DNA of 64,000 nt from Rhizobium phaseoli (GCF_003985125.1 NZ_ML133577.1:62001-126000), one strand, 5' to 3'. Shown: positions 8,187 to 16,800, counted from the stretch's first letter. Numbers and translations are program-made. Notes: generated from the letters alone by a model not told the origin.

Positions 8187-8588
8187 TCATTGCGAATATT
8201 GCTTGAGATAGGCGATAAGATCGGTAATTTCCTGATCGTCCTTCACGCCGGCAAAGGCCATCTTCGTGCCCTTCACCTTGGCTTTCGGATTGTGGAGATA
8301 GTCTCGCAACGTCGCCTCATCCCACACGAGGCCGCCCTCGCCAGCTTCCTTCATCGAGCTGGAATAGGCGAAGTTGGGATGCGTTCCGGCCTTACGGCCG
8401 AACAGCTTGTTCAAGGACGGACCGACCTTGTTCGTATCGGAATCGGCGATGTGACAGGTTGCGCATTTCTTGAAAACGGTGGCACCCGCCGTCGCGTCCC
8501 CCTCCTGCGCACCTGCGACACCAGGGGAAAGGGCCATGACGGATGTGGCGATCAGCAGAACAACACGATAGTCCACGGCAAACCTCAT
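8187..8588 (-). CDS. Periplasmic class I cytochrome c
   Basis: A 133-residue precursor with a signal peptide ending near GVAGA-QEG, then a single class I cytochrome c domain. It has the heme-binding CATCH (in FKKCATCHIAD) and a distal Met ligand in KGTKMAFAG, finishing with the conserved C-terminal helix ITDLIAYLKQYSQ. It probably delivers electrons to the CuA centre of CoxM encoded next. The first ATG at 8588 has GGGAGG directly touching it, which is too close for normal initiation. A GTG at 8576 gives better spacing and a more typical signal peptide, so that may be the true start. The 146-bp gap to coxM could still be one transcript. Confidence 0.88.
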   Translation of the reverse strand: MRFAVDYRVVLLIATSVMALSPGVAGAQEGDATAGATVFKKCATCHIADSDTNKVGPSLNKLFGRKAGTHPNFAYSSSMKEAGEGGLVWDEATLRDYLHNPKAKVKGTKMAFAGVKDDQEITDLIAYLKQYSQ

Positions 8589-8748
8589 CCTCCCAGGTCG
8601 CCAGCCACTCGCACCCTTCGCATCATTCGCGTGTGGGTGGTGGTTGTCATGCCTTAAAGATTAGTCCTTCGCCGGTGCAAGTCAATCGGTCTCACAATTC
8701 GAAGCATCTGAGCGCGGTCTGATAGCGTGTCGATCCCACGCCTTTGGC

Positions 8749-9672
8749 CTAGACGCCGATCGAAACCGCCTCCTGCACCGCCAATTCGGCCATGGCAAGG
8801 GCCGCTTCCCGAGTCGCGGCGGCCGCGATGAAACGGCCGTTGTGGCAAAAGCTCGCGCCCTCTACGCCGCAAACCGCCTCCAGCTCTCCATTGGCAAGAC
8901 CGGCCCAGGCCTTGGGCAGGTCGGCCCTGAGCGCGAACCCCTCCTCGGCGCGGCGAATGCCGGTAACGCACCAATCCTTTTCGCGCGGGTGGACGACGAA
9001 CAGCAGGTGATCGGCGCCAGCCTTGACGATAGCAGCACGGAACGGCATGCCCCTCGGCAGCTCCAGAACACGCGCTTGCCCCGCGGTGTCGATTGCCTGA
9101 CGCACGATTGCCTCGGCCCGCAACTTTGCAGCGCTCTGGGCGATCCTCGCCTCGACGAAACTGCGGGCGATGGCAAGAGCCGCGTGGAAAGCGCGATCGT
9201 CAGCCTCGGGCTCCGCTTCGTCGAAAACCGGTTTCAGGGTCTCGAGCAGCGTCGGCAGCGTCAAGTTCGCCAACGGTCCTGAAGGGCTGAGCGCACCATT
9301 GTCGGTCAGATCGATCGGCAGCACGAAGCTGGCATCGAAAGAGCTATGCACGGCTTCGACATGGTCTGCGGGAAGGCCGCAAGCCGCGAGATAGTCGCGG
9401 CCATAATGTTTCCAGATCAGGCCGAACGAGCTGTAGGGCTGGCCATCGTCGCGCAGCGGCGCGCCGCGCTGGTGATGATCGAATATGCCGGCATCAGCGT
9501 CATAAACGCCGCCGACATCATAGATGATCCGGTCCTGCCCTGGCGTGATCCACGCCGGCGCCCGGCTGCGGATCAGGCGCGCCTCCGGAAAAAGCCGGGT
9601 CAGGATGACGCTCGACAGCAGTTCGTCGGCATGGAAGCCACCGGAATGGGTGACGAGGAAATCGGGGATCAT
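8749..9672 (-). CDS. MYG1 family protein (DHH-like metal-dependent hydrolase)
   Basis: A 307-residue member of the MYG1/UPF0160 family, which resembles DHH phosphoesterases; eukaryotic MYG1 acts as a 3'-5' RNA exonuclease. The N-terminus has the family signature VTHSGGFHADELLSS, followed by IIYDVGG and the metal-binding IFDHHQRG. Later blocks include YSSFGLIWKHYG, PIDLTDNG and FVVHPREKDWCV. The ATG at 9672 (MIPDFLVTHSGG) is chosen because homology begins there; the open frame to 9786 looks non-coding. It lies 160 bp downstream of a membrane-protein gene on the same strand. The reaction in bacteria is not established. Confidence 0.85.
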   Translation of the reverse strand: MIPDFLVTHSGGFHADELLSSVILTRLFPEARLIRSRAPAWITPGQDRIIYDVGGVYDADAGIFDHHQRGAPLRDDGQPYSSFGLIWKHYGRDYLAACGLPADHVEAVHSSFDASFVLPIDLTDNGALSPSGPLANLTLPTLLETLKPVFDEAEPEADDRAFHAALAIARSFVEARIAQSAAKLRAEAIVRQAIDTAGQARVLELPRGMPFRAAIVKAGADHLLFVVHPREKDWCVTGIRRAEEGFALRADLPKAWAGLANGELEAVCGVEGASFCHNGRFIAAAATREAALAMAELAVQEAVSIGV

Positions 9673-9839
9673 GAAAATTATGCGCCTTGTCGTTCGCAGC
9701 AGGTCCGCTTGCGGGGTCCGAACCAGATAGCCGTTGCCGGCCACGATCTCAACCCGTCTTTGCGCATTCCGCAGGGCGCCAGCCAATTGCCGGAGAGAGC
9801 AGCAGTTTTGCGATCAAACGATATGTCTGAAGGGCAACT

Positions 9840-10403
9840 CTAAGACAGCACCGGTCCCGGCTGCGCCGCGACAAGCGCGCGGCTGGCCGCCGCGCCGGCA
9901 TGTAGGCAGATGAGTCCGATCGCGGCCAGAGAATTGATCAACAGAACCTCGGCGACAACAGCTGCCGAAAACGCCCCGTCGCCGGACGGAAGCACCGCCG
10001 TGGCGGCAAATAGCACGCCCTCGTAAGCAACGAACCCGGCCATAAAGGCGCCGGCCATGGTGACGGCAAGGCCTGCCGCAAGGCGCAGCACCCCGAGCGC
10101 CGCGGCAAGCGATGCAAATGCGGCAATCCCGATCGCCAGTCCCCAGGCAAAACTGTCGAAGGTCTGGGGATAGCCGAGGACGAGATATCCGACCGCCTGG
10201 TTGGCAAGCCAGGTCAGCAGCACCGCCCTCAGCGCCATCCGCCGGGGAAGTATGACTGCCGAGACCGCCGCAAGCGCCACGAAAGGCGTGACGCAAGCAA
10301 GAACCAGGCTGAGAGCGACGCTGGCGCCGGCAATGATCGCGACCCAGGCGGCGGCAAAACTCGTTGCGGCAGGGCGCAGGGGAAGCTGATTTCGTTCGAG
10401 CAT
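9840..10403 (-). CDS. Unknown integral membrane protein
   Basis: A 187-residue, very hydrophobic protein that I do not recognise. About five or six helices can be seen (SFAAAWVAIIAGASVALSLVL, CVTPFVALAAVSAVIL, AVLLTWLANQAVGYLVL, GLAIGIAAFASLAAALGVL, AGAFMAGFVAYEGVLFAA, VAEVLLINSLAAIGLICL). GGAGTTCCGCC precedes its ATG. It follows blh by about 130 bp on the same strand. In related bacteria blh neighbours genes for sulfur-compound transport, so a role in moving sulfite or another sulfur compound is possible but not shown by any motif. Confidence 0.7.
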   Translation of the reverse strand: MLERNQLPLRPAATSFAAAWVAIIAGASVALSLVLACVTPFVALAAVSAVILPRRMALRAVLLTWLANQAVGYLVLGYPQTFDSFAWGLAIGIAAFASLAAALGVLRLAAGLAVTMAGAFMAGFVAYEGVLFAATAVLPSGDGAFSAAVVAEVLLINSLAAIGLICLHAGAAASRALVAAQPGPVLS

Positions 10404-10532
10404 GGCGGAACTCCGTCTGACCGGGCATGGCCCAGGAAAATCATAGCGAAATTGCAGAAAAAGACCAGCGAGCGTGCGCAGTCCGAAGGGCGAAGCCTCG
10501 AAGCATCCGCCACAATATCGCTCCTTGCGTTC

Positions 10533-11813
10533 CTACAGCGCATCCAGCGGTATCTTCAAATACCGCCGGCCATTCTCCTCCGGCTCCGGCAACCTGCCTC
10601 CCCGAATGTTCACCTGCAGCGCATGCAGCATCAGCTTCGGCTTGGGCAGCGTGCGGTCGCGCGCCTGCCTGAGTGCGACGTAGCCGGCTTCGTCCTTGCC
10701 TGATATGTGCGGATTGTCGCGTTTCTGGGCGGCGACCGTGCTCTCCCAGCGCGGATGGCGCCCACTCGGCTGGTAGTCGTGGCCGGAAAAGAGGCGGGTG
10801 TCGTCGGGCAGCGACAGGATCGCCTGGATCGAACGCCACAGAGCGGCTGCGCTGCCGCCCGGAAAATCTGTGCGCGCGGTGCCGGAATCCGGCGTGAACA
10901 CCGTGTCGTGCACGAAGGCGGCGTCGCCGATTAGATAGGTGACCGAAGCAAGCGTATGGCCGGGCGAAAACATCACCCGGGCCTCCATCGCGCCGATCGC
11001 AAACGTCTCACCATCAGCAAACAGCCGGTCCCATTGCGAGCCGTCGGTGGCGAGGTCCGGCCAGTTGTAGATCTCCTTCCAGAGCGCCTGCACCTCGGTG
11101 ACATGCGCGCCGATGGCTGTCGGTGCCCCGGTCCTGCCCTTGAGGTAATGGGCGGCGGAAAAGTGATCGGCATGCGGATGGGTGTCGAGGATCCATTCAA
11201 GCGTCAGGTGCTCGGCCGCAATATAAGCGAGAATGGCATCGGCGCTTGCGGTACCCGTCGCTCCCGAGGTCTCGTCGAAATCGAGCACCGGGTCGATGAT
11301 GACGCAGCGTTTCGTCGCCGGATCGGCCACGACATATTGGACGCTCGATGTGCTGGCATGAAAGAAGGCCTTCACCTGAGGCACCTGCCCTGCCCGCCTC
11401 TCCAGAAAGCGGAGCGCATTAGAAAGATCCAAGCCATGGTCCTTGCCCAGCGCTTCGACCTCCCCCGCGCTCATCCGCCCGTCGAGCGCTTCGCCGAGCG
11501 CATAAAGCGTCAGCGCCCGCGTACCGCTCTTGCAATGCGCAAGCACCGGCCCCTTGGCATCCGCCATCGCCGCCCGGAAGGCGATGATATCGGCCTCGGT
11601 GATCTCGGCGCCCTTCACCGGCACGAAGCTGTAGGAAAGGCCCGCGGCGACCGCAGCCGCCTTTTCCGCCGTATTGCCCGGCTGGCCGGGATCTTCGCCG
11701 TCCGGCCGGGCATTGATGACGCCGGCAAAGCCACGCACCGCGAGATCGGCAAAATCCGCGGGCTCGGGCTGACCCGCCACCGATATCAGCTCATTGACCC
11801 TGACGAATGTCAT
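10533..11813 (-). CDS. blh: Bifunctional sulfurtransferase/persulfide dioxygenase (Blh-like)
   Basis: A two-domain protein of 426 residues. Residues 1-110 form a DUF442-type, phosphatase/rhodanese-like domain with the P-loop AHCKSGTRAL, whose Cys would carry persulfide sulfur. The rest is a metallo-beta-lactamase fold of the ETHE1 persulfide-dioxygenase type, with the metal motif THPHADHFSA, FSPGHTLASV and FSGHDYQPSGR. Together they would oxidise persulfides and pass sulfur on, detoxifying hydrogen sulfide. In Agrobacterium and Xylella, Blh is part of the operon controlled by the sulfide sensor BigR. No bigR is in this window. The 70 bp upstream are AT-rich with a direct AGTA repeat, but I could not find a clear BigR palindrome. 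Confidence 0.88.
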   Translation of the reverse strand: MTFVRVNELISVAGQPEPADFADLAVRGFAGVINARPDGEDPGQPGNTAEKAAAVAAGLSYSFVPVKGAEITEADIIAFRAAMADAKGPVLAHCKSGTRALTLYALGEALDGRMSAGEVEALGKDHGLDLSNALRFLERRAGQVPQVKAFFHASTSSVQYVVADPATKRCVIIDPVLDFDETSGATGTASADAILAYIAAEHLTLEWILDTHPHADHFSAAHYLKGRTGAPTAIGAHVTEVQALWKEIYNWPDLATDGSQWDRLFADGETFAIGAMEARVMFSPGHTLASVTYLIGDAAFVHDTVFTPDSGTARTDFPGGSAAALWRSIQAILSLPDDTRLFSGHDYQPSGRHPRWESTVAAQKRDNPHISGKDEAGYVALRQARDRTLPKPKLMLHALQVNIRGGRLPEPEENGRRYLKIPLDAL

Positions 11814-12234
11814 CGAAGCCCCGCGCCGTCCGCGTCAAGCAGATCACATGTATTTTAGTACAATCTCACGAGTATATTGCCGAGCGCAAGAAGAGTTACC
11901 CGGGATATGCCACCGGCCGGGCCCTGGCTCGGCTCTCTGGTCAAAACGACAGTGCCGCAGGACCCGCTTGATCTCGGCACGCACGGCGCCAGATGACGGC
12001 AGGCACTTGTCCGCCCGGCAGCAAAAAGCCCCGCCAATCATTGGCGGGGCTGTTCATGCTGAAAATTGATCGGCATTACGTCCTGGGAGGAATCAATGAT
12101 TGGCTTCTGCCACCCAAAGCTGGTGCGAACCTTGCGCGGTCAATCCAGTTGAATCGCGGCTCAAAGCCCGCTGCCTCCAGTTGGAGCATCACCGATCGGC
12201 GGTCCTCGTCGGCCGCAGCCGCGGCTGAACGAGA
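11814..12234. other. Intergenic region between blh and the small secreted protein
   Basis: There is no convincing gene here. It holds the presumed blh promoter (AT-rich 11855-11880), a terminator hairpin at 12028-12050, and a minus-strand frame that continues 51 codons past the TAG of the next gene. That frame contains a possible 37-residue reading frame (MLQLEAAGFEPRFNWIDRAR...) without a well-spaced ribosome-binding site. It could be a decayed gene tail. Confidence 0.4.
12028..12050 (-). terminator. Rho-independent terminator (minus strand)
   Basis: A perfect 10-bp stem, GCCCCGCCAA/TTGGCGGGGC, with a 3-nt loop. On the minus strand it is followed by TTTTTGC. It would end transcription coming from the small secreted-protein gene at 12235-12636, 185 bp upstream of it. 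Confidence 0.75.
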
Positions 12235-12636
12235 CTAGTTCTGACCCTGCAAGCGGTCCATCACCTCCAGCAGCAGGTCGGCACAGGCTTTCATCGGCTC
12301 GTCCTCGGCGCATTTCAGATCGATCCGTGTGTTTCCGTCCTCGATCTGGAAATGCGCGGCCTTGGACGGCAGTGGCATGCGATGCCCGCGGAAACCACGG
12401 AAGCCCATGTCGCCCCTCGAACCATGCCATCGGTAATCGGGGCGATCTCCCGACCGTCCATCCGGCGAGCCCATCATCCGCTCGTCGTCACCGGGAGCAG
12501 ACTGCGGCGGCGGCGGCGGGCTGGGCTCGGCCGCTGCGGGCGGAGTTCCTGCCGATGGCGGGGCTGGCGGTTGTTGTGCGAAGGCGGTGCCGGCGAGTGC
12601 GGCAAGAGCAAGGCTTGATAGCAAAAGTCTTTGCAT
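12235..12636 (-). CDS. Small secreted proline-rich protein of unknown function
   Basis: A 133-residue protein that I do not recognise. A signal peptide (MQRLLLSSLALAALAGTAFA) is followed by a Pro/Ala-rich stretch (about residues 21-55). A basic, Gly/Arg/Met-rich segment follows (DMGFRGFRGHRM). The short C-terminal domain (FQIEDGNTRIDLKCAEDEPMKACADLLLEVMDRLQ) has two Cys that could pair. The ATG at 12636 is taken because AAAGGA lies upstream and the signal peptide begins there. It is probably periplasmic and perhaps associated with the envelope through its Pro-rich linker. It is divergent from the ftsZ-like gene, with 250 bp between them. Confidence 0.7.
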   Translation of the reverse strand: MQRLLLSSLALAALAGTAFAQQPPAPPSAGTPPAAAEPSPPPPPQSAPGDDERMMGSPDGRSGDRPDYRWHGSRGDMGFRGFRGHRMPLPSKAAHFQIEDGNTRIDLKCAEDEPMKACADLLLEVMDRLQGQN

Positions 12637-12885
12637 GGGATCGGTCCTTTCGAAGACGTGAGGCATGTCTATAAACACCGCGGCCGGCCTTTGGTTCACA
12701 CCCTCCTCCGCTGGTGAGCGAAATCCGCAGAGGATATGGCAGCGATCCCAGAGCAACAATCACAGGTGTGTCGCCGCCCCGGACTTCTTTCGCCTCGCCT
12801 CCGCCTTGTTGCGCGTTTATCCTCACCGTCGATTCGCTGTCCGCGACGAGGGCGCGGGCGCAAGATTGCATCAAAGGAGAGTGCG

Positions 12886-13908
12886 ATGACGGACGCCAAG
12901 AGCGGCATTTCGGGATTACGGCCGCATATTACGGTTATCGGCGTCGGCGGGGGCGGCGGCAACGCCATCAATAACATGATTGCGGAAAAGCTGGCGGGCG
13001 TCGAATTCATCGCCGCAAATACGGACGCCCAGGTTCTCGCCACCTCAAAGGCGTCGCGCCGCATTCAGCTCGGCGCGAATGTGACGGAAGGCTTGGGTGC
13101 CGGTTCGCTGCCTGAGGTTGGTCATGCAGCCGCCGAGGAGTCGATCGACGAGATCATGGATCACCTAGCCGGCTCGCATATGTGTTTCGTCACTGCAGGC
13201 ATGGGCGGCGGTACGGGCACCGGTGCGGCCCCCGTCATCGCGCGCGCCGCGCGTGCGGCCGGCATCCTGACGGTCGGCGTCGTCACCAAGCCCTTCACCT
13301 TCGAGGGCAATCGCCGCATGCGCACGGCCGAAGTCGGCATCGAGGCGCTTCGTCAGGCCGCCGATACCGTCATCGTCATTCCCAATCAGAACCTCTTCCG
13401 CATCGCGGACGCAAAAACCACCTTCGCCGATGCCTTCATGACGGCCGACCGCGTGCTCTTTGCCGGCGTCGGCTGCATCACCGATCTCATCGTCAAGGAA
13501 GGCCTGATCAACCTCGATTTCGCCGACGTGAAGTCGGTCATGCAAGGCATGGGCCGCGCCATGATGGGCACCGGTGAAGCCGCCGGCGAAAGCCGGGCGA
13601 TGAAGGCGGCGGAAGCGGCAATCGCCAACCCGCTTCTGGACGATATTTCCATGAAGGGCGCCAGGGGCGTGCTGATCTCGATTTCCGGCGGTTCTGATAT
13701 GACGCTGTTCGAAGTCGATGAGGCGGCAAGCCGCATTCGCGACGAAGTGCAGGACGACGCCGATATCGTCGTCGGCGCGATCTTCGACCGCAGCCTGGAC
13801 GGCAGGTTCCGCGTTTCGGTCGTGGCGACCGGCCTGGAAGCCAGCGCTCCCCCGCTATCGGCGCCCAATCACACGGCTGAACAAATCCAGACGCGCACGT
13901 TGCAGTAA
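12886..13908 (+). CDS. ftsZ2: Second, C-terminally truncated FtsZ (FtsZ2-like)
   Basis: A tubulin-like GTPase of 340 residues. The GTP-binding pocket is complete: VIGVGGGGGNAINNM near the N-terminus, the tubulin signature MGGGTGTGAAPVIA (about residues 105-118), NFRIAD-like loop NQNLFRIADAKTTFADAF, and a T7 catalytic loop around GLINLDFADVKSVM. It stops after the C-terminal GTPase subdomain and lacks both the long linker and the conserved C-terminal peptide that binds FtsA, ZipA and other division proteins. It resembles the short FtsZ2 described in Sinorhizobium meliloti. It stands outside any division cluster. AAAGGAGA precedes the ATG at 12886; the open frame back to 12736 lacks homology. 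It may modulate the main FtsZ rather than drive division. Confidence 0.92.
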   Translation: MTDAKSGISGLRPHITVIGVGGGGGNAINNMIAEKLAGVEFIAANTDAQVLATSKASRRIQLGANVTEGLGAGSLPEVGHAAAEESIDEIMDHLAGSHMCFVTAGMGGGTGTGAAPVIARAARAAGILTVGVVTKPFTFEGNRRMRTAEVGIEALRQAADTVIVIPNQNLFRIADAKTTFADAFMTADRVLFAGVGCITDLIVKEGLINLDFADVKSVMQGMGRAMMGTGEAAGESRAMKAAEAAIANPLLDDISMKGARGVLISISGGSDMTLFEVDEAASRIRDEVQDDADIVVGAIFDRSLDGRFRVSVVATGLEASAPPLSAPNHTAEQIQTRTLQ

Positions 13909-13982
13909 CACGGCAGTATGGCGTCGCTCCATCGTATAAAGTACGGGACGGGGCGACGTCACCGTTCGGGCGCTAAGGCTCA

Positions 13983-15509
13983 TCAGGCGAACAATATCTC
14001 CGAGATGTTGTGCACCACGGAGATTTCGTCGGTCATCGAGTTGGTGATGTAGATGGAATCCGCCGCCGCGTCATAGACCACGTTGGTGGTGGAATCGTCG
14101 CCCGGTATGGCGATGTTGACATCGATTGCCGTCTTGATGCCGGTTTTGAAATCGAATGCCGTGCCGATGTGCTCGCTGCCGGAGGAATCGCCGAAGAAGA
14201 AGGTGCCGTCGACGGCAAAGCCATAGCCGAGCCCGCCCGCCGCGAAAGTCTTGGATTCGATCGGGTCCAGCGTGTCGGGATCGATCCTGGAGACCTGCCA
14301 GGTGGTATCATCGATGCGGCCCACGACGTAAATGCCGGTCGAATCCTGCATCGTGTTGACGGCGGTGAACCCGCCCCAGTCGAAGGTACCCGACCCATTC
14401 TTGCCGATAAGGCCGGGGATCGGATCGCCCTTCTGGTCGAGTGATCCGTCCGAAGCATCCCACTTTGCGAGATAGGTCTGATCGGGGAAAGGATCCTCTC
14501 CGCCCCTCGCCTCGTTGGTCCTGCCGATGATTGCGCCGCCGCGGACCGCAAAATAGGTTCCGCCGATGTCATATTGGCCCAGGTCATAGTCGCCAAGAGA
14601 GATGGCGCCGCTGGCTTGGTCAGCCTCGAATGCCGAGGCGTTGTCGTAGACGTAAACCATAGAATCGTCAGGGAAACCATGGCCAGAGCTGACGTAATAC
14701 TTGCCCGTCAGCGGATCGACCGCGACCCCTTGGAGCTCGTAATGGTCGAGGAAAGGCCGCACGACCTCTGCCTGCGCCTCGACATGATCCGTATTTACCG
14801 ACTTCCCATCCGTGACACCGTTCACGGTCAGCGAGATCACACCGACATCCGCGTGTCCGGTGCCGTCGGAGACCTTGTAATATTCGAGCGTCTCCGTGAC
14901 ATGCGCGCCATCGTTAAGTCCTGCCTTCACGGCCGGGTCGAGATCATAGGTGAAGCTTCCGTCGCCCGCGAAATGGAAGGTGCCGAATTGGCCGGCAACA
15001 TCGGTGCTCCGATCGGCGCTGACGCTGGCGCCCTCGACCGAGCGGAGAAAGAGATGGCCCGCCTCCCCGGCGATGTCGTTGGCAAGCACATTGCCCGCCA
15101 TCGCGCCGCCTTCCCGGAACGTAAAGGCATCGTCGACCGCGACCGGTGGGCTGGTCACCCCATGAATGTCGAGCGTGAAATGGCCGAAATCGGTATTGCC
15201 GGCCCCATCGGAGATTTTGTAGCCGATCGTCTCGCGCAGCGTCATCCCGTCCCGGAAATCCAGCTTGGCCGCCTCGTTCAGCGTGTAGGTATAGGAACCG
15301 TCGGCTTTGACGTGAAACGTCCCGTACTCGCCGGCGAATTCGGTGACCTGCCCGCTCTGCTTGGCGACAACCCGCTCGCCATTGAAGAAGTTGAGAGCCA
15401 TATGGCCGCCGGGGCCGGCCACGTCATTGGCGAGCAGATTGCCCGAAATCACATCGTTTTCGGAGGCACTGAGGTAATCGTCGTTCGCTGTGGGTACAGA
15501 CACTGTCAT
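13983..15509 (-). CDS. VCBS/cadherin-like repeat protein with C-terminal propeller-like region
   Basis: An acidic protein of 508 residues, probably secreted or at the cell surface. Two VCBS-type repeats are visible (about residues 5-120 and 125-235). Each starts with a VAVDDAF/TANDDYL block plus NxLANDVAG, then a GxYGTFHVKADGSYTYTLN strand and a YKISDGAGNTD strand. The remaining 270 residues have repeated blade-like units (GVAVDPLTGKYYVSS, GTYFAVRGGAIIGR, GFAVDGTFFFGDSSG, VVYDAAADSIYITNS), suggesting a beta-propeller. There is no N-terminal signal peptide, which is normal for type I secreted proteins of this family, but no secretion gene is adjacent. AAGGAGATATCC precedes the ATG at 15509. 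Confidence 0.8.
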   Translation of the reverse strand: MTVSVPTANDDYLSASENDVISGNLLANDVAGPGGHMALNFFNGERVVAKQSGQVTEFAGEYGTFHVKADGSYTYTLNEAAKLDFRDGMTLRETIGYKISDGAGNTDFGHFTLDIHGVTSPPVAVDDAFTFREGGAMAGNVLANDIAGEAGHLFLRSVEGASVSADRSTDVAGQFGTFHFAGDGSFTYDLDPAVKAGLNDGAHVTETLEYYKVSDGTGHADVGVISLTVNGVTDGKSVNTDHVEAQAEVVRPFLDHYELQGVAVDPLTGKYYVSSGHGFPDDSMVYVYDNASAFEADQASGAISLGDYDLGQYDIGGTYFAVRGGAIIGRTNEARGGEDPFPDQTYLAKWDASDGSLDQKGDPIPGLIGKNGSGTFDWGGFTAVNTMQDSTGIYVVGRIDDTTWQVSRIDPDTLDPIESKTFAAGGLGYGFAVDGTFFFGDSSGSEHIGTAFDFKTGIKTAIDVNIAIPGDDSTTNVVYDAAADSIYITNSMTDEISVVHNISEILFA

Positions 15510-15524
15510 GGATATCTCCTTCAA

Positions 15525-15858
15525 GATCCATTTCGCTGGTCGGCCGGAAGGAAAGCAGCCGACGAGGCGCGCGTCAAATTATTTTCTAGCGAAAGTAGTA
15601 TTTTAGATTTTCACAGCTTCGTAGTGCTATGCGTCCCAGCATGAGAAGCGTGGGACAATGCCGCACCCGGATGGCAGACTAGGGAGGATGCCGCAACGCG
15701 GCACGATATAAACCATTGAAATCCCCACCGCGGCTCGAAATCTTGCGCGCGTCGATCGACAGCATGACGGCAGATTTGTCGGGATTAAGGCGACGCAGTG
15801 ATCTTGTTGACACTCGGAGTGCCTAAACCTGCGTCTCGTAACGATTGAGGGAAGCATT
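15525..15858. other. AT-rich intergenic region upstream of the VCBS gene
   Basis: I see no gene here. An AT-rich stretch (about 15569-15612) probably holds the VCBS gene promoter. A small hairpin (gtcccagcatgagaagcgtgggac, 15629-15650 region) lies beside it. The rest shows nothing recognisable. Confidence 0.4.
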
Positions 15859-15981
15859 ATGTCCAAACAGGACAATCCGGAAGTATTGCGCGAAGGAAGA
15901 TTGATCGGCATTTGGTTCTCGTCGCTGGCGCTTCTGGGCATAAGTATGATGGTGACGTATGTCACCCCACAACCCGCCTGA
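15859..15981 (+). CDS. Possible 40-residue single-helix membrane protein
   Basis: A short reading frame beginning MSKQDNPEVLREGRLIGIWF. It has a charged N-terminus and one hydrophobic helix (about residues 16-34, IGIWFSSLALLGISMMVTY), then a short tail. GAGGGAAGC lies just before the ATG. The stop codon overlaps the last codons of the convergent XRE regulator gene. The composition is that of a small inner-membrane protein, but there is no homology I can name and the length allows chance. Expression data or conservation in relatives would decide. Confidence 0.4.
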   Translation: MSKQDNPEVLREGRLIGIWFSSLALLGISMMVTYVTPQPA

Positions 15982-16786
15982 TCTTCTCCGCGTCCTCCGC
16001 CGTTGCCGGATTATACACCACCATGCTGAGCTCGGGCCGGCCATCCACCTGGAAGGCGGAGTATTCGAAGGAGAGCAGCCCGAGCACCGGGTGCTTGATG
16101 TGCTTGGCGCCCTCGCCGTGGGTGCGCACGTCATTGTCGCGCCACATGGCCAGGAATTCCGGGCTCTTGCGGCAGAGTTCGTCGACCAGCGGCTCGACTT
16201 GCTCTGCAGCCCCCGCGCGGGCGGCATCCACCCGGAAGGCGGCGACGACGAAGCGGGCAACACTTTCCCAGTCGTATTGGGCGGCGCGCACGCGCGGGTC
16301 GAGGAAGATGAAGCGCAACACATTGCGCTCCTCCGGCGGCAGCGCGCCGTAATCTGTGAGTAATACGGTCGCCGCACGATTCCAGGCGACCACATCCCAG
16401 ATGGCGTTGCGGATCAGCGCCGGGCTCGGATCCAGCGCATCGAGCACGCCCTGCAGGCGCGGCGTTACGCCTTCCTGCCTGCGATAGCGCACCTCCGGCG
16501 GCCGACCGAGGCCGATGAGGAAGAGATGCTCGCGCTCGATATCGGTCAGCATCAGCGCTCGCGAAATCCGGTCGAGCACGTCGGCGGACGGCGCACCGCC
16601 GCGGCCTTGCTCCAGCCAGGTATACCAGGTGGGGCTGATATTGGCGCGGCTCGCCACCTCCTCGCGGCGCAGACCCGGCGTGCGCCGCCTCTCCCCGGCG
16701 AAACCCAAGGCGGCGGGATCGAGCTTGGCGCGGCGGCCCTTGAGATAGGCGCCCAGCCGGTTTTCGGAGGTCACGAATTCGCTCAT
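15962..16786 (-). CDS. XRE-family regulator with MmyB-like ligand domain
   Basis: A 274-residue repressor-type protein. The N-terminal 80 residues form a helix-turn-helix (RTPGLRREEVASRANISPTWYTWLEQGRG). This is the signature of the MmyB/XRE group, whose C-terminal domain (WDVVAWNRAATVLLTDYG, RFIFLDPRVRAAQYDWE, HPVLGLLSFEYSAFQVDGRPELSMVVYNP) is PAS-like and may bind a fatty acid or other ligand. It is divergent from an NAD(P)-dependent reductase, which it very likely controls. A TATAAT box overlaps an upstream ATG at 16798, so the start at 16786 on a nearly leaderless transcript is preferred; 16798 is the alternative. Confidence 0.88.
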   Translation of the reverse strand: MSEFVTSENRLGAYLKGRRAKLDPAALGFAGERRRTPGLRREEVASRANISPTWYTWLEQGRGGAPSADVLDRISRALMLTDIEREHLFLIGLGRPPEVRYRRQEGVTPRLQGVLDALDPSPALIRNAIWDVVAWNRAATVLLTDYGALPPEERNVLRFIFLDPRVRAAQYDWESVARFVVAAFRVDAARAGAAEQVEPLVDELCRKSPEFLAMWRDNDVRTHGEGAKHIKHPVLGLLSFEYSAFQVDGRPELSMVVYNPATAEDAEKIRRVVG

Positions 16787-16800
16787 CCTATTAGCCATTA

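Noticed and set aside
11814..11880. A BigR operator upstream of blh
   Set aside because: The region is AT-rich, but only a direct AGTA repeat is present; a BigR-type palindrome could not be read with confidence.
12055..12234. A 37-residue minus-strand frame (MLQLEAAGFEPRFNW...) after the small secreted gene
   Set aside because: It is in frame with the preceding stop and has no well-spaced ribosome-binding site. It may be decayed coding sequence, but support is too weak for a gene.
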